In this document: one piece after another, positions 9,425 to 20,967 of the stretch | Layout of the letters: every line of letters starts with the position of its first letter | Numbering within the stretch: position 1 is the first letter of the stretch | NCBI GenBank assembly: GCA_027045875.1 | Contig: JALUAG010000076.1 | Span: 62,001-126,000, forward strand | Direction of reading: 5' to 3' | Source: Alphaproteobacteria bacterium | GTDB taxonomy: Bacteria; Pseudomonadota; Alphaproteobacteria; Geminicoccales; Geminicoccaceae | Length of the DNA stretch: 64,000 nucleotides | Notes under the pieces: model-generated | Databases searched by the model: none | The model's input: only the letters and a program-made list of their open reading frames with translations | What the model was told of the DNA's origin: nothing | Made by a program: the position numbers and the translations under genes

Positions 9425-11347
9425 CTATCCCCGCAGGATGAACAGATACCAGCTCAGCAGCACGACGAGGCCGATCAGCATGGCGAAGGCGTAGTGGTAG
9501 ACGTAGCCCGTCTGCAGCCGGATCGCCCGCCGCGCCGAGGCCAGGGTCACCGCCGCCACCCCGTCGGGCCCGAACCGGTCGATCACCCCGAGATCGAAGC
9601 CCCGCCACAGGAACCGCCCGAAGGCGAGGGCCGGGCGCACGAACAGGGCGTCGTAGAGCTCGTCGAAATACCACTTGTGGGCAAGGAAGGTGTAGACGGG
9701 CCGCAGCGCCGCGACCAGGCGGTCGGGAAGGCCCGGCACCGCGATGTAGAACAGCCAGGCGAGGCCGAGGCCGAGGATCAGCGCCCCGAGCGGCGCGTAT
9801 TTCACGAGCGCCGGCACCGTCTCGATCTCCTCGAGCACCGTGTTGATGGGAGCGGTGAAGATGGCGCCGCTCCAGAACTCGCCCTCCGGTGCGATCAGCA
9901 CGAGACCGAACCAGCCGGCGAGGATGGCGCCTGCGGCCAGGAACAGGAGCGGCACCGTCATCACCGGTGGGCTCTCGTGGATGTGCGCCTGCACCTCGCG
10001 GCTCGCACGGCATTCGCCGTGGAAGGTCAGGAACATGAGCCGTCCGGAATAGAAGGCGGTCAGCACCGCCGCCGCCAGCAGAAGCCAGAAGGCGTAGCCG
10101 GCAAAGGCGTTCCCCGACACCCAGGCGGCCTCGATGATGGCGTCCTTGGAGAAGAAGCCGGCGGTGCCCGGAAAGCCGACGAGCGCCAGGGTGCCGATCC
10201 ACATGACGGCGTAGGTGATCGGCAGCTTGCGCCAGATGCCGCCCATCCGGCGCATGTCCTGCTCGTCCGACATGGCGTGGATGACCGACCCCGCACCCAG
10301 GAACAGGAGCGCCTTGAAGAAGGCGTGGGTGTAGAGGTGGAAGATGCCGGCGGCGTAGGCGCCCACACCGGCGGCGGCGAACATGTAGCCGAGCTGGGAA
10401 CAGGTGGAATAGGCGATCACCCGCTTGATGTCGTTCTGCACGAGCCCGACGGTGGCGGCGAAGAGGGCGGTGGAGGCGCCGATGAAGGTCACGAGCGCGA
10501 GGGCCGTGGGCGCGAACTCGTAGAGGGGCGAGAAGCGGGCCACCAGGAAGACGCCGGCGGTGACCATGGTGGCGGCGTGGATGAGCGCGGAGACCGGCGT
10601 CGGGCCCTCCATGGCGTCGGGCAGCCAGGTGTGGAGGCCGAGCTGGGCCGATTTGCCCATGGCGCCGATGAACAGCAGGATGCCGATCAGCGTCAGGGTG
10701 TCGAAGGAGGCGCCGAAGACGAACAGCTCCGTGTCGGCGAGCTTCGCCGTGTTGGCGAAGATGACGTCGTACTGGATGCTGTCGAACACGAACCAGGTGG
10801 CGGCGATGCCGAGCGCGAGACCGAAATCGCCCACCCGGTTGACGATGAAGGCCTTGATGGCGGCGGCACAGGCCGAGGGGCGGGTGTACCAGAAGCCGAT
10901 CAGCAGATAGGAGGCGACGCCGACCCCCTCCCAGCCGAAGTAGAGCTGGAGGAGGTTGTCGGAGGTCACCAGCATCAGCATGGCGAAGGTGAAGAAGGAG
11001 AGATAGGCGAAGAAGCGCGGGATGCTCGCGTCGTGTGCCATGTAGCCGATGGAGTAGACGTGGATGAGGAAGCTGATGCAGCTCACCACGAACATCATGA
11101 TCACGGAGAGCGCATCGATCCGGAGGCTCCATTCGGCGACGAAGCTGTCCACCGCCATCCAGGTGAAGAGCGGCACCTTGAAGGGTTCCTCGCCCAGGGT
11201 CGCGAGCGCGATGATGCTGGCGAGAGCGGAGACGCCCATCAGCCCGCAGGTGACGAGCTGGGAGGCCCGGTCGCCGATCAGGCGGCCGAACAGGCCGGCG
11301 ATGACGGCGCCCAGGATCGGCGAGAAGACGAGGAGGACGTACAGCAT
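9425..11347 (-). CDS. nuoL: NADH-quinone oxidoreductase subunit L
   Basis: Largest antiporter-like subunit, with the lateral helix that couples the proton channels of complex I. The 640-residue product has [17 protein letters not shown] near residue 135, [20 protein letters not shown] and [19 protein letters not shown]-terminal region after about residue 500 extends as the lateral helix and anchor helix. The ATG at 11347 is two bases after the nuoK stop. Confidence 0.97.
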   Translation of the reverse strand: MLYVLLVFSPILGAVIAGLFGRLIGDRASQLVTCGLMGVSALASIIALATLGEEPFKVPLFTWMAVDSFVAEWSLRIDALSVIMMFVVSCISFLIHVYSIGYMAHDASIPRFFAYLSFFTFAMLMLVTSDNLLQLYFGWEGVGVASYLLIGFWYTRPSACAAAIKAFIVNRVGDFGLALGIAATWFVFDSIQYDVIFANTAKLADTELFVFGASFDTLTLIGILLFIGAMGKSAQLGLHTWLPDAMEGPTPVSALIHAATMVTAGVFLVARFSPLYEFAPTALALVTFIGASTALFAATVGLVQNDIKRVIAYSTCSQLGYMFAAAGVGAYAAGIFHLYTHAFFKALLFLGAGSVIHAMSDEQDMRRMGGIWRKLPITYAVMWIGTLALVGFPGTAGFFSKDAIIEAAWVSGNAFAGYAFWLLLAAAVLTAFYSGRLMFLTFHGECRASREVQAHIHESPPVMTVPLLFLAAGAILAGWFGLVLIAPEGEFWSGAIFTAPINTVLEEIETVPALVKYAPLGALILGLGLAWLFYIAVPGLPDRLVAALRPVYTFLAHKWYFDELYDALFVRPALAFGRFLWRGFDLGVIDRFGPDGVAAVTLASARRAIRLQTGYVYHYAFAMLIGLVVLLSWYLFILRG

Positions 11348-11349
11348 CC

Positions 11350-11658
11350 TCAGCCCTTCATCAGGTTGATGTCCTCGACCTCGATGCTACCGCGGTTGCG
11401 GAAGTAGACGAGGACGATGGCGAGGCCGATGGCCGCCTCGGCGGCGGCCACGGTGAGCACGAAGATGGCGAAGATCTGGCCGGCGAGATCGCCCAGATAG
11501 GCGGAGAAGGCGACGAAGTTGATATTGACCGCCAGGAGCAGGAGCTCGATCGCCATCAGGATGACGATCACGTTCTTGCGGTTGACGAAGATCCCGAACA
11601 CGCCGATCGTGAACAGGATCGCCGCCAGGGTCAGATAGTGGGAAAGCGGAACCGGCAC
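11350..11658 (-). CDS. nuoK: NADH-quinone oxidoreductase subunit K
   Basis: Small membrane subunit of complex I (102 residues, three transmembrane helices). The two membrane glutamates needed for proton translocation are visible in [14 protein letters not shown] and [10 protein letters not shown]. It starts with GTG at 11658, supported by GGAGGA eight bases upstream. Confidence 0.97.
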   Translation of the reverse strand: MPVPLSHYLTLAAILFTIGVFGIFVNRKNVIVILMAIELLLLAVNINFVAFSAYLGDLAGQIFAIFVLTVAAAEAAIGLAIVLVYFRNRGSIEVEDINLMKG

Positions 11659-11671
11659 TCCGGGATCCTCC

Positions 11672-12280
11672 TCAAATCCCCGTCCGCGGCGGAACCTTGC
11701 GGACCTCGAGGGTCTCGCTCCGCCGCCGCCGCACCTGGCGCCCGATGTCCTGCCGCTTGGCGTCGGGGCGGTGCCGCATGGTGAGGGTCATGGCACCGAT
11801 CATCGCCACCAGGAGAACGATGCCGGCGGCCTGGAAGAGATAGAAGTAGTCGGTGTAGAGCAGCCGACCGATGGCCTCGGTGTTGGTGGCCCCGCCGTCG
11901 GCGGCGACCCCCGCCGCCGCACCCAGCGCCGGCTCCAGGGCCATGCTGCCGAAGACGAGCCCGAGCTCCACCAGCAGGATGAGCCCCACGAGCGCCCCCA
12001 CCGGCAGATAGTGCAGAAAGCCCTCCCGGAGCTGGACGAAGTTGATGTCCAGCATCATCACCACGAAAAGGAACAGTACCGCCACCGCGCCGACGTAGAC
12101 GACCACGAGCAGCATGCCGAGGAACTCGGCGCCCAGCAGGATGAACAGCCCGGCCGAGTTGAAGAAGGCGAGAATGAGGAACAGCACCGAGTGGACCGGA
12201 TTCCTGGCGGCGATCACCATCACCGCCGCCGCCACCGTGACGAAGGCCAGGAGATAGAAGACGAGCTGGGCGAGGATCAT
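11672..12280 (-). CDS. nuoJ: NADH-quinone oxidoreductase subunit J
   Basis: Membrane subunit of complex I next to NuoK (202 residues, five helices). It has [19 protein letters not shown] and [18 protein letters not shown], the latter covering the helix that undergoes the pi-bulge transition. A hydrophilic loop around 125-145 is rich in Ala and Gly. The C-terminus is basic ([13 protein letters not shown]). Confidence 0.96.
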   Translation of the reverse strand: MILAQLVFYLLAFVTVAAAVMVIAARNPVHSVLFLILAFFNSAGLFILLGAEFLGMLLVVVYVGAVAVLFLFVVMMLDINFVQLREGFLHYLPVGALVGLILLVELGLVFGSMALEPALGAAAGVAADGGATNTEAIGRLLYTDYFYLFQAAGIVLLVAMIGAMTLTMRHRPDAKRQDIGRQVRRRRSETLEVRKVPPRTGI

Positions 12281-12328
12281 GGTCTGGTCGTCCGTTGGGC
12301 TGCCGGATGCCGGTCGCGCGGCGGGGAA

Positions 12329-12814
12329 TCAACGGTAGGGCGCATCGGCCTCGAGCCTCATGGCGATTTCCCGTTCCCAGCGCTCGCCGTTCTCGAGGAG
12401 CTTCTCCTTGGTGTAGAAGAGCTCCTCCCGCGTCTCGGCGGCGAACTCGAAGTTCGGCCCCTCGACGATGGCGTCCACCGGGCAGGCCTCCTCGCAGAAG
12501 CCGCAGTAGATGCATTTCGTCATGTCGATGTCGTAGCGGGTGGTGCGCCGGCTGCCGTCGGGCCGCGGTTCGCTCTCGATGGTGATCGCCTGGGCGGGGC
12601 AGATGGCCTCGCACAGCTTGCAGGCGATGCAGCGCTCCTCGCCGTTGGGGTAGCGTCTGAGCGCGTGCTCGCCGCGGAAACGCGGCGACAGCGGCCCCTT
12701 CTCGTAGGGATAGTTGAGGGTCACCTTGCGCCGGAACAGGTAGCGGAGCGTCAAGGAGAAACCCTTGACGAGCTCCTCCCAGAGAATGGTCCGTGCGAGC
12801 TGGTCGACCTGCAC
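12329..12814 (-). CDS. nuoI: NADH-quinone oxidoreductase subunit I
   Basis: Peripheral-arm ferredoxin-like subunit holding clusters N6a and N6b. The 161-residue product has two complete 4Fe-4S motifs, [12 protein letters not shown] and [12 protein letters not shown], and [18 protein letters not shown] just before them. The GTG at 12814 is supported by a strong GGAGGAG ribosome-binding site. The gap of 48 bases to nuoJ is one of the larger ones in the operon. Confidence 0.97.
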   Translation of the reverse strand: MQVDQLARTILWEELVKGFSLTLRYLFRRKVTLNYPYEKGPLSPRFRGEHALRRYPNGEERCIACKLCEAICPAQAITIESEPRPDGSRRTTRYDIDMTKCIYCGFCEEACPVDAIVEGPNFEFAAETREELFYTKEKLLENGERWEREIAMRLEADAPYR

Positions 12815-12839
12815 GATTGCTCCTCCCTCCGCCGCGGCC

Positions 12840-13853
12840 TCAGCCCGGCACCAGATCGAACGCCACCAGCACGCCGGCGGTCAGCACCAGCCAGCCGAAG
12901 GAGATCGGCAGCAGCACCTTCCAGCCGAGACGCATGAGCTGGTCGTAGCGGTAGCGGGGCAGGGTCGCCCGTGCCCAGATGTAGACGAACAGGACCGCGC
13001 AGATCTTGAGGATGAACCACAGCGGTCCCGGGATCCAAGTGAAGGGCGCCACATCGAAGGGCGGCAGCCAGCCGCCGAGGAAGAGGATGGTGGCCATCGC
13101 GCTCATCAGGATCATGTTGGCGTACTCGCCGAGGAAGAAGAGCGCGAAGGTCATCGAGGAATATTCGACGTTGTAGCCGGTAACGAGGCTCGCCTCGTCC
13201 TCCGGCAGGTCGAAGGGCAGCCGGTTGGTCTCGGCGAGGATCGAGACCAGGAAGATCATGAACATCGGGAAGTGCCAGATCACGTACCACCCCTGCTCCG
13301 CCTGGGCGCGCACGATGTCCGACAGGTTGAGGGATCCGGCGGTGAGCAGCACGCTGATGATGATCATCCCCATGGCGATCTCGTAGGAGATCATCTGGGC
13401 CGAGGAGCGCAGCGCGCCGAGGAAGGCGTAGCGCGAGTTGGAGGCCCAGCCGGCCATGATGATGCCGTAGACGCCGAGCGAGCTGACCGCGAACAGGTAG
13501 AGGATGCCGACGTTGATGTCGGCCAGCACGAGCCCGTCGCCGAAGGGAATGACGGCCCAGCCGATGAGCGCCAGGATGAAGGTCAGCATGGGGGCGATCA
13601 CGAACACGCCCTTGTTGGCGCGGCTCGGGATCACCGTTTCCTTGAAGAACAGCTTGACCCCGTCGGCCAGCGGCTGGAGCAGCCCGTAGGGCCCCACGAA
13701 CATCGGCCCCTGGCGGAGCTGCATGCCGCCGATGACCTTGCGCTCGGCGTAGGTCAGATAGGCCACCGCGACGAGCAGCGGCACGATGATGGCGAGCGTG
13801 TAGACCACCAGCAGGATGAGCGGCCAGATGGTGCCCCAGAAGATCTCAGCCAT
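12840..13853 (-). CDS. nuoH: NADH-quinone oxidoreductase subunit H
   Basis: Membrane subunit of complex I that forms much of the quinone-binding chamber. The 337-residue product has [17 protein letters not shown] and [15 protein letters not shown] near the N-terminus, [20 protein letters not shown] with the acidic quinone-site loop, and NVEYSSM. The ATG at 13853 overlaps the end of nuoG by eight bases. Confidence 0.97.
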   Translation of the reverse strand: MAEIFWGTIWPLILLVVYTLAIIVPLLVAVAYLTYAERKVIGGMQLRQGPMFVGPYGLLQPLADGVKLFFKETVIPSRANKGVFVIAPMLTFILALIGWAVIPFGDGLVLADINVGILYLFAVSSLGVYGIIMAGWASNSRYAFLGALRSSAQMISYEIAMGMIIISVLLTAGSLNLSDIVRAQAEQGWYVIWHFPMFMIFLVSILAETNRLPFDLPEDEASLVTGYNVEYSSMTFALFFLGEYANMILMSAMATILFLGGWLPPFDVAPFTWIPGPLWFILKICAVLFVYIWARATLPRYRYDQLMRLGWKVLLPISFGWLVLTAGVLVAFDLVPG

Positions 13854-15912
13854 GGGTTCCCGTCGCCTTCTCGGTAAGCGGCCGCAGGATCTCGCGGCTG
13901 CACTGCCGCATCACCTCGGATGCGCGCGCGATGGGGTTGGTGAGGTAGAAATCCTCGACCGGCGAGGCGAAGGGCGCCTTGGCGAGCCGCCCCCGCTTGC
14001 CGAACTTCCCCCATTCGGCCGGTGTCACCGTGTCGATCCGCGCGAGATGGGGCGCGAGCTCGGCCATCCGGGCGCGCACCGCGAAGATGGTGTCCAGGGG
14101 CACGGTGCGGCCGATTGCCTCCGAGGCCGCCCGCAGGATCTTCCAGTCCTCGCGCGCCTCGCCGGGCGGGAAGACGGCGAGCCGTCCGTGCTGCGGCCGA
14201 CCCTCGAGATTGACCCAGGTGGCGTTCTTCTCGGTGTAGGCGGCGCCGGGCAGGATCAGATCGGCGATCGGCGCCGCGCGGTCGCCGTGATGGCCCTGGT
14301 AGACGACGAAGGCGTTGGTGAGGCGAGAGACGTCGATTTCGTCGGCGCCCAAGAGCCAGACGAGCTCGATCTCGCCCGCCTCGACGCCTTCCAGAATGCC
14401 GGCCAGATCGCGCCCCCCCTCGCCCGGCAGCAGGCCGAGATCGAGCCCCGCCACGCGCCCGGCCGCGGTGTGCAGCAGGTTGTAGCCGTTCCAGTCCTCC
14501 TGCACGAGACCGAAACGCTCGGCGATGCGATGGGCGAGGGCCAGCACCGCCGCCCCGTCCTCGCGGGCCACGGCGCCGGCGCCGAGCACCAGCATCGGCC
14601 GTTCGGCCCGCTCGAGGGCCTCGCAGATCTCGTGCTTGCCCTCGGCCACCGCCCGCAGGGTCTCGGGCCCCTCGCCGATGTCCTCCACCGGATAGGTCAG
14701 GTCGAAGAGCGCGCCGACGCGGGCCACCCGGAAGCCGCCCATGCGCCAGCGCTTGCGCAGACGGGCGTTGACGAGCGGCGCCTCCCAGCGCGGATTGGTG
14801 CCGACCAGCAGACAGAAATCGGCCCGCTCGATGCCCGCGATGGTGGTGTTGAAGAGATACTCCGCCCGTACCCGGCCCTCGATCCGGGCGCCGTCCTGGC
14901 GGCAGTCGAGGTGCGGGCAGCCCAGCCGCTCGGCCAGCTCCCGCACCAGCACCATGCTCTCGGCATCCACCAGATCGCCCACGACGAAGGCCATGCGCTC
15001 GCCGGGAAGCGCCGCCATGCGGTCGGCCAGGCTGCGGAAGGCCTCGCGCCAGCTCGCCTCGACGAGCCGGCCGTCGCGCCGGACCATGGGCACGTCGAGC
15101 CGGCGGTACTTGAGCCCGTCGTAGGCGAAACGGCTCTTGTCGGAGATCCACTCCTCGTTGACGTCCTCGTGCAGGCGCGGAAGGATCCGCATCACCTCGT
15201 TGCCGCGGGCGTCGACGCGGATGTTGGAGCCCACCGCGTCCATGACGTCGACGGATTCCGTCTTCCGGAGCTCCCAAGTACGGGCGCGGTACTGGTAGGG
15301 CTTGGAATTGAGGGCGCCCACCGGACACAGGTCGATGATGTTGCCCTGCAGCTCGGAATGCAGCGCCTGCTCGATGTAGTTGGTGATCTCCATGTGCTCG
15401 CCCCGCCAGCAGCCCCCGAGCTCCGGCACCCCGGCGATCTCGGTCAGGAAGCGGATGCAGCGGGTGCAATGGATGCAGCGCGTCATGTGGGTGGCGAGGA
15501 GCGGCCCCAGATACTTGTCGGTCACCGCGCGCTTGTTCTCGCGGAAGCGGGAATGGTCGGGGCCGTAGAACAGGGTGAGGTCCTGCAGGTCGCACTCCCC
15601 GCCCTGATCGCAGATCGGGCAGTCGAGGGGGTGGTTGACGAGCAGGAACTCGAGCACCCCCTTGCGCGCCTTGTGGACGAGCGGGCTGTCGGTGTGGACC
15701 ACCATCCCGTCCGCTGCCGGCATGGCGCAGGAGGCCACCGGCTTCGGCGACTTCTCGATCTCGACGAGGCACATGCGGCAGTTGCCGGCGATGTTCAGTC
15801 GCGGATGGTAGCAGAAATGCGGGATCTCCTTGCCGGCGAGCTCGCAGGCCTGGAAGACCGTGTAGCCGGCCGGGACCTCGATCTCTTCGCCGTCGATGAC
15901 GAGTTTCGGCAT
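13846..15912 (-). CDS. nuoG: NADH-quinone oxidoreductase subunit G
   Basis: Largest peripheral-arm subunit, carrying several Fe-S clusters on the electron path from NADH. In the 688-residue product the N-terminal 2Fe-2S ligands are Cys34, Cys45, Cys48 and Cys62. They are followed by the [14 protein letters not shown] and [11 protein letters not shown] cluster motifs, and then a molybdopterin-oxidoreductase-like domain that binds no cofactor in complex I. The length matches the shorter alphaproteobacterial form rather than the E. coli form of about 900 residues. It overlaps nuoH by eight bases. Confidence 0.97.
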   Translation of the reverse strand: MPKLVIDGEEIEVPAGYTVFQACELAGKEIPHFCYHPRLNIAGNCRMCLVEIEKSPKPVASCAMPAADGMVVHTDSPLVHKARKGVLEFLLVNHPLDCPICDQGGECDLQDLTLFYGPDHSRFRENKRAVTDKYLGPLLATHMTRCIHCTRCIRFLTEIAGVPELGGCWRGEHMEITNYIEQALHSELQGNIIDLCPVGALNSKPYQYRARTWELRKTESVDVMDAVGSNIRVDARGNEVMRILPRLHEDVNEEWISDKSRFAYDGLKYRRLDVPMVRRDGRLVEASWREAFRSLADRMAALPGERMAFVVGDLVDAESMVLVRELAERLGCPHLDCRQDGARIEGRVRAEYLFNTTIAGIERADFCLLVGTNPRWEAPLVNARLRKRWRMGGFRVARVGALFDLTYPVEDIGEGPETLRAVAEGKHEICEALERAERPMLVLGAGAVAREDGAAVLALAHRIAERFGLVQEDWNGYNLLHTAAGRVAGLDLGLLPGEGGRDLAGILEGVEAGEIELVWLLGADEIDVSRLTNAFVVYQGHHGDRAAPIADLILPGAAYTEKNATWVNLEGRPQHGRLAVFPPGEAREDWKILRAASEAIGRTVPLDTIFAVRARMAELAPHLARIDTVTPAEWGKFGKRGRLAKAPFASPVEDFYLTNPIARASEVMRQCSREILRPLTEKATGTHG

Positions 15913-15940
15913 GCTCTCCGTCCGCTGTCCTCGCTTGCCC

Positions 15941-17230
15941 TCAGGCCGCCGCCCGGTCGCCGCCGCTCTTGCGCGCCACGATCCGCCGCTCGAGCTCGTC
16001 GCGGAAGTGGCGGATCAGCCCCTGCACCGGCCAGGCGGCCGCATCGCCCAGGGCGCAGATGGTGTGGCCCTCGATCTGCTTGGTGACGTCCCACAGAAGG
16101 TCGATCTCGGCGATGTCGGCGTCGCCCTCGGCGAGGCGGGTGACCATCCGCCACAGCCAGCCCGTGCCCTCGCGGCAGGGGGTGCACTGCCCGCAGGACT
16201 CGTGCATGTAGAACTTGGACAGGCGCGCGATCGCCCGCACGATGTCGGTGGACTTGTCCATCACGATCACGCCTGCCGTGCCGAGCCCGCTCTGGGCCTC
16301 GCGCAGGCTGTCGAAATCCATCCGCACCGCCTCGCAGACCGATTTCGGGATGAGCGGCACCGAGGAGCCGCCGGGGATGATCGCCAGGAGATTGTCCCAG
16401 CCGCCGCGCACGCCCCCCGCATGCTTCTCGATCAGCGTCTTGAGGGGGATGCCCATCTCCTCCTCGACGGTGCAGGGCTGGTTCACGTGGCCCGAGATGC
16501 AGAAGATCTTGGTGCCGGTGTTGTTCTGCCGGCCGAGGCCGGCGAACCAGGCCGCGCCGCGGCGCAGGATGGTGGGAACGACGGCGATGGTCTCGACGTT
16601 GTTGACGGTGGTGGGGCGCCCGTAGAGGCCGACCGCCGCCGGGAAGGGCGGCTTCAGACGTGGCTGGCCCTTCTTGCCCTCGAGGCTCTCGAGCAGCCCC
16701 GTCTCCTCGCCGCAGATGTAGGCACCGGCGCCGCGGTGGAGGCGGATCTCGATGTCGTAGCCCGACTTGCAGGCGTCGCGGCCGACGAGCCCGGCCTCGT
16801 AGGCCTCGGCGATGGCCGCCTCCAGGATCTGCGCCTCGCGCACGAACTCGCCGCGGATGTAGATGTAGCAGTGGGTGCAGCCCATGGCCGCCGAGGCGAG
16901 GACACAGCCCTCGATCAGCTTGTGCGGCTCGTTGCGGATGATCTCCCGGTCCTTGCAGGTGCCGGGCTCGGATTCGTCGGCGTTGACGACGAGATAGACC
17001 GGACCGCCGTCGCTCTGCTTGGGCATGAAGGACCATTTGAGGCCGGTCGGGAAGCCGGCCCCGCCCCGTCCCCGCAGGCCCGAATCCTTGATCTCCTGGA
17101 CGAGCGCCTCGCGCCCCCGGGCGATCAGCTCCTTGGTGCCGTCCCAGTCGCCGCGCTTCCTGGCCGCCTCGAGGCTCCAGGGCTGCTCGCCGTAGAGATT
17201 GGTGAAGATGCGGTCCCGGTCGTGGAGCAT
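15941..17230 (-). CDS. nuoF: NADH-quinone oxidoreductase subunit F
   Basis: NADH- and FMN-binding subunit of complex I with cluster N3. The 429-residue product has [19 protein letters not shown] (FMN/NADH site), [20 protein letters not shown], and the N3 motif [11 protein letters not shown] with a fourth cysteine further on (TICALGD). The ATG at 17230 ([14 protein letters not shown]) matches the family N-terminus and is five bases after the nuoE stop; the longer open frame upstream overlaps nuoE and is not coding. Confidence 0.97.
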   Translation of the reverse strand: MLHDRDRIFTNLYGEQPWSLEAARKRGDWDGTKELIARGREALVQEIKDSGLRGRGGAGFPTGLKWSFMPKQSDGGPVYLVVNADESEPGTCKDREIIRNEPHKLIEGCVLASAAMGCTHCYIYIRGEFVREAQILEAAIAEAYEAGLVGRDACKSGYDIEIRLHRGAGAYICGEETGLLESLEGKKGQPRLKPPFPAAVGLYGRPTTVNNVETIAVVPTILRRGAAWFAGLGRQNNTGTKIFCISGHVNQPCTVEEEMGIPLKTLIEKHAGGVRGGWDNLLAIIPGGSSVPLIPKSVCEAVRMDFDSLREAQSGLGTAGVIVMDKSTDIVRAIARLSKFYMHESCGQCTPCREGTGWLWRMVTRLAEGDADIAEIDLLWDVTKQIEGHTICALGDAAAWPVQGLIRHFRDELERRIVARKSGGDRAAA

Positions 17231-17235
17231 GCCCG

Positions 17236-17847
17236 TCACTTCTCCTCGAACAGCAGCGTGGTCTTGCCGCCGGCCGGCATCGAGCCCTTGCGTCCGGACT
17301 GGGGGCCGGGCTTCGGCCGCTCGCCGCGCTGGAGCGCCTCGAGCACCGCCCTCGTGCGCTCGTAGTCGAGATCCTCGTAATAGTCCTCGTCCACCCACAG
17401 CACCGGCGCGTTGGCGCAGGCGCCGAGGCATTCGAACTCGCGCAGATAGAAGCGCCCGTCCGGCGTGGTCTCGCCGATCTCCACCCCGAGCACCTCCTTG
17501 CAGGCCCGCACCACCTCGTCCGAACCGCACAGCCAGCAGGGGGTGGTGGTGCAGACCCGCACCTGCACCCGGCCCACCGGCTCGGTGTTGAACATGTCGT
17601 AGAAGGTGGCGACCTCGTAGACGTTGATGCGCGGCATGCCCAGAAGCTCGGCCACATGGTCGAGCGCCGCCCGCGGCAGCCAGCCGCCGTGCTGTTCCTG
17701 GGCGAGATGCAGCAGCGGCAGAACCGCGCTCGCCCTCCGGTCCTCGGGATAGCGGGCGAGGATGTCGCGGATCCTGGCCCGGTTCTCCTCGCTGAAGGCG
17801 AAGGTCTCGACGTCCGGAGCCATGCCCTCGCCGACGCTGTCGCTCAT
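17236..17847 (-). CDS. nuoE: NADH-quinone oxidoreductase subunit E
   Basis: Thioredoxin-fold subunit of complex I carrying the 2Fe-2S cluster N1a. The 203-residue product contains [11 protein letters not shown] and the second ligand pair in [10 protein letters not shown], preceded by the helical [20 protein letters not shown] stretch. It has a Pro/Gly/Lys-rich C-terminal tail. Its ATG overlaps the nuoD stop (ATGA). Confidence 0.96.
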   Translation of the reverse strand: MSDSVGEGMAPDVETFAFSEENRARIRDILARYPEDRRASAVLPLLHLAQEQHGGWLPRAALDHVAELLGMPRINVYEVATFYDMFNTEPVGRVQVRVCTTTPCWLCGSDEVVRACKEVLGVEIGETTPDGRFYLREFECLGACANAPVLWVDEDYYEDLDYERTRAVLEALQRGERPKPGPQSGRKGSMPAGGKTTLLFEEK

Positions 17848-19022
17848 CTGTCGATCTCCCCGAAGACCACGTCGAGGGCACCGATGATGGCCACGATGTC
17901 GGCGAGCTGGTGCCCCCGCCCCATCATTTCCAGCGCCTGGAGATGGACGTAGGCCGGGGAGCGGATCTTGCAGCGGTAGGGCTTGTTGGTGCCGTCGGAT
18001 ACGAGATAGACGGCGAACTCGCCCTTGGGGTTCTCGGTCGCCACGTAGACCTCGCCCGCGGGCACGTGGATGCCCTCCGTGTAGAGTTTGAAATGGTGAA
18101 TGAGCGCCTCCATCGAGCGCTTCATCTCGGCGCGGGGTGGCGGCGTCACCTTGTGGTTCGGGGTGCGCACCGGCCCCTCGGGCATCTGCTCGATGCACTG
18201 GCGGATGATCTTGAGCGATTCGCGCATCTCCTGCATGCGCACGAGATAGCGGTCGTAGCAGTCGCCGTGCCTGCCCACCGGGATGTCGAAATCGAGCCGG
18301 TCGTAGACCTCGTAGGGCTGCGCCTTCCGAAGGTCCCAGGCCACCCCCGAGGCCCGCAGCATGGGCCCCGAGAAGCCCCAGGCGAGGGCGTCCTCGGCCG
18401 AGACCACGCCGATGTCCACCGTGCGCTGCTTGAAGATCCGGTTCTCGTTGAGCAGCGTCTCGATGTCGGCCATGAAATCCTCGAACTGGTCGCACCATTC
18501 GAGGATGCGCTCCTCCATGCCGGCGGGCATGTCCCTAGCCACCCCGCCGAAGCGGAAGTAGTTGGCGTGCATCCGCGCCCCCGACACCTCCTCGTAGAAC
18601 TCCATCAGCTTCTCGCGCTGCTCGAAGCCCCAGAGGAGCGGCGTCATCGCCCCGATGTCGAGGGCCATCGTGGTGATGTTGAGGAGGTGGTTGAGGATGC
18701 GGGTGATCTCGCAGAACAGCACCCGGATGTACTGGGCGCGGATCGGCACCTCGACGCCCAGCAGCTTCTCCACCGCCAGCACGAAGGAGTGCTCCTGGCA
18801 CATCATGGAGACGTAGTCGAGGCGATCGAAGTAGGGGATGCTCTGGAGATAGGGCCGGTATTCGATCAGCTTCTCGGTACCGCGATGCAGGAGCCCGATG
18901 TGGGGGTCGGCCCGTTCCACGACCTCGCCGTCCATCTCCAGCACGAGGCGCAGCACGCCGTGCGCCGCCGGATGCTGGGGGCCGAAATTGACGCTGAAGG
19001 TCTTGATCTCGGTCTCGACCAT
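17844..19022 (-). CDS. nuoD: NADH-quinone oxidoreductase subunit D
   Basis: 49-kDa-type subunit that, with NuoB, lines the quinone reduction site. The 392-residue product has [18 protein letters not shown] with the conserved quinone-site histidine region, [11 protein letters not shown], and [16 protein letters not shown]. An in-frame GTG directly before the ATG (19025) is an equally possible start. The 73-base gap to nuoC is the largest in the operon and holds a short GC hairpin (ACCCC/GGGGT near 19057-19072). Confidence 0.96.
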   Translation of the reverse strand: MVETEIKTFSVNFGPQHPAAHGVLRLVLEMDGEVVERADPHIGLLHRGTEKLIEYRPYLQSIPYFDRLDYVSMMCQEHSFVLAVEKLLGVEVPIRAQYIRVLFCEITRILNHLLNITTMALDIGAMTPLLWGFEQREKLMEFYEEVSGARMHANYFRFGGVARDMPAGMEERILEWCDQFEDFMADIETLLNENRIFKQRTVDIGVVSAEDALAWGFSGPMLRASGVAWDLRKAQPYEVYDRLDFDIPVGRHGDCYDRYLVRMQEMRESLKIIRQCIEQMPEGPVRTPNHKVTPPPRAEMKRSMEALIHHFKLYTEGIHVPAGEVYVATENPKGEFAVYLVSDGTNKPYRCKIRSPAYVHLQALEMMGRGHQLADIVAIIGALDVVFGEIDR

Positions 19023-19095
19023 CACTCCGCTTCCAGGCTCGCCCGCGCACCACCCCGCCGCCGGGGTACCGTCTCGCGGGCCAAGATTCGATCCC

Positions 19096-19719
19096 CTAGC
19101 CCTGCGCCTTTTCGTCGCCCGGCAGCAGCCCGCTTCCTTCCCAGGGCGAGAGAAAGTCGAAGCTGCGGAAGTCCTGCCGCAGCTTCACCGGTTCGTAGAC
19201 CACGCGCTTCTGCTCGTCGTCGTAGCGCAGCTCGACATAGCCGGTGAGCGGGAAGTCCTTCCGCAGCGGATGACCGTCGAAGCCGTAGTCCGACAGCAGC
19301 CGCCGCAGGTCCGGGTGATCGGCGAACAGGATGCCGTACATGTCCCAGGCCTCGCGCTCGAACCAGCCGGCGGTGGGAAAGACCGAGACCACCGAGGGCA
19401 CCGGGGTGAACTCGTCGGTCCTGACCTTCACCCGGATGCGCTGGTTGTGGTGCAGCGAAAGGAGATGGTAGACGACGTCGAAGCGCTGTTCCCGCTCCGG
19501 CCAGTCGACGCCGCAGAGGTCCACGAGCTCCTTGAACAGGAGACCGGGATCGTCGCGCAGGAAGGTGAGCACGCGCACGATCTGCGATGCCGGCACGAGG
19601 ATCGTGAGCTCGCCGTGGGCGATCCGGCGCTCGATCAGCGTCTCGCCGAGTGCCGGCTCGATGATCGCCAGCATCTCCTCGAGACTGGCGATCATCTCCG
19701 GTCCGGTGTCGACGGTCAT
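19096..19719 (-). CDS. nuoC: NADH-quinone oxidoreductase subunit C
   Basis: 30-kDa-type peripheral subunit of complex I. The 207-residue product has the signature [20 protein letters not shown] and [18 protein letters not shown], ending with [20 protein letters not shown]. It is separate from nuoD here (not fused as in E. coli). The ATG at 19719 lies 13 bases after the nuoB stop. Confidence 0.97.
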   Translation of the reverse strand: MTVDTGPEMIASLEEMLAIIEPALGETLIERRIAHGELTILVPASQIVRVLTFLRDDPGLLFKELVDLCGVDWPEREQRFDVVYHLLSLHHNQRIRVKVRTDEFTPVPSVVSVFPTAGWFEREAWDMYGILFADHPDLRRLLSDYGFDGHPLRKDFPLTGYVELRYDDEQKRVVYEPVKLRQDFRSFDFLSPWEGSGLLPGDEKAQG

Positions 19720-19732
19720 CGCTTCCGTCTCC

Positions 19733-20272
19733 TCAGCGCTCGAGCGTGCCGGTGCGGCGGATCTTCTTCTGCAGCTGCAGGATGCCGTAGACCAGTGCCT
19801 CCGCCGTCGGCGGACAGCCCGGAACGTAGATGTCGACCGGCACGATGCGGTCGCAGCCGCGCACCACCGAATAGGAGAAGTGGTAGTAGCCGCCGCCGTT
19901 GGCGCAGCTGCCCATGGAGATGACGTAGCGCGGCTCGGCCATCTGGTCGTAGACCTTGCGCAGCGCCGGCGCCATCTTGTTGCAAAGGGTGCCGGCCACG
20001 ATCATCACGTCGCTCTGGCGCGGGCTCGGCCGGAACACGACGCCGAAACGGTCGAGGTCGTAGCGGCTGGCGGCGGCGTGCATCATCTCGACGGCACAGC
20101 AGGCGAGGCCGAAGGTCATCGGCCACAGGCTGCCCGAGCGCGCCCAGTTGACGAGATCGTTGAAGGTGGTGACGAAGAAGCCCTTGTCCCTGAGACCCTC
20201 GCCCACTTCGGCCAGGAGATCGCGGCGGCTCGCGGCGGCGGCGGTCGCCTCGCGGAGGCTGCTCACTCCCAT
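19733..20272 (-). CDS. nuoB: NADH-quinone oxidoreductase subunit B
   Basis: Carries cluster N2, the last Fe-S centre before quinone. The 179-residue product has the tandem cysteines in [11 protein letters not shown], then [10 protein letters not shown] and [12 protein letters not shown] for the remaining ligands. The ATG at 20272 gives the normal N-terminus and overlaps the end of nuoA by 10 bases; longer in-frame extensions are shadow sequence. Confidence 0.97.
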   Translation of the reverse strand: MGVSSLREATAAAASRRDLLAEVGEGLRDKGFFVTTFNDLVNWARSGSLWPMTFGLACCAVEMMHAAASRYDLDRFGVVFRPSPRQSDVMIVAGTLCNKMAPALRKVYDQMAEPRYVISMGSCANGGGYYHFSYSVVRGCDRIVPVDIYVPGCPPTAEALVYGILQLQKKIRRTGTLER

Positions 20273-20628
20273 TCGAGCCCTCCCTTCTTCCACTCGTAGA
20301 CGAAGCCGACGGTGAGCACGAGCAGGAACACCATCATCGACCAGAAGCCGAACATGCCGATGTCGCCCAGACTCACCGCCCAGGGGAACAGGAAGGCCAC
20401 CTCGAGATCGAAGATGATGAACAGGATGGCGACCAGATAGAACCGCACGTCGAACCGGCCGCGGGCGTCGTCGAAGGGCTCGAAGCCGCATTCGTAGGCC
20501 GACAGTTTCTCCCGTTCGGGGTGCTGGGGGGCGATCACCATCGAGGCGAGGACGATGATCGCCGCCAGCGCGACGGCGATGCCGAGAAAGACGAGGATCG
20601 GCAGATACTCGGCGAGATAGGCCTGCAT
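20263..20628 (-). CDS. nuoA: NADH-quinone oxidoreductase subunit A
   Basis: Small membrane subunit of complex I (121 residues, three helices). It has the quinone-site loop with [20 protein letters not shown], followed by [21 protein letters not shown], both diagnostic. First gene of the nuo operon; a candidate promoter lies about 70 bases upstream. Confidence 0.97.
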   Translation of the reverse strand: MQAYLAEYLPILVFLGIAVALAAIIVLASMVIAPQHPEREKLSAYECGFEPFDDARGRFDVRFYLVAILFIIFDLEVAFLFPWAVSLGDIGMFGFWSMMVFLLVLTVGFVYEWKKGGLEWE

Positions 20629-20697
20629 GGGTCGGTCCCTTCACCGCGGCCGGACGGCCGTACGCTCCCGGCGGCACCCCGGCGGTCGCCGCGGCGC

Positions 20698-20727
20698 AAC
20701 ATAGGCGCAAAGCCGGCCGCTTGCCAA
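20698..20727 (-). promoter_or_regulatory. candidate nuo operon promoter
   Basis: Minus strand TTGGCA (20727-20722), 18-base spacer, TATGTT (20703-20698). The predicted start near 20691 would give a leader of about 63 bases before nuoA. No clear regulator site was seen beside it. Confidence 0.45.
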
Positions 20728-20847
20728 GCGCCACCGGACCGCAGAAATGTCACAGCCGCGTCGCGTGACGAACGTGCGAGCCGAAACGGCCGCAACCACC
20801 GGTAGCGCGCCGCGCGCCGCGTCTCGGTACGCGTTCGGGAAATCGGA

Positions 20848-20924
<77 letters not shown>

Positions 20925-20938
20925 TCGGGAACGAGGCG

Positions 20939-20967
20939 CATCTAATGGCCGCCACGGGGCCTGTCAA
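20939..20967 (-). promoter_or_regulatory. tRNA-Asp promoter inside rquA 3' end
   Basis: Minus strand TTGACA (20967-20962), 17-base spacer, TAGATG (20944-20939), 15 bases before the tRNA 5' end. The promoter lies within the last codons of the upstream gene, and its -10 element contains that gene's TAG stop. Confidence 0.6.

Noticed and set aside
7730-11407. A 1225-codon open frame on the plus strand opposite nuoL/nuoM/nuoN
   Set aside because: It is the antisense of well-conserved membrane subunits; the His/Asp/Glu/Gln/Gly-rich product is the usual shadow of GC-rich hydrophobic genes.
19057-19072. A GC hairpin between nuoC and nuoD as a terminator
   Set aside because: Only five firm pairs, no T-run, and in the middle of an operon whose downstream genes are all intact.
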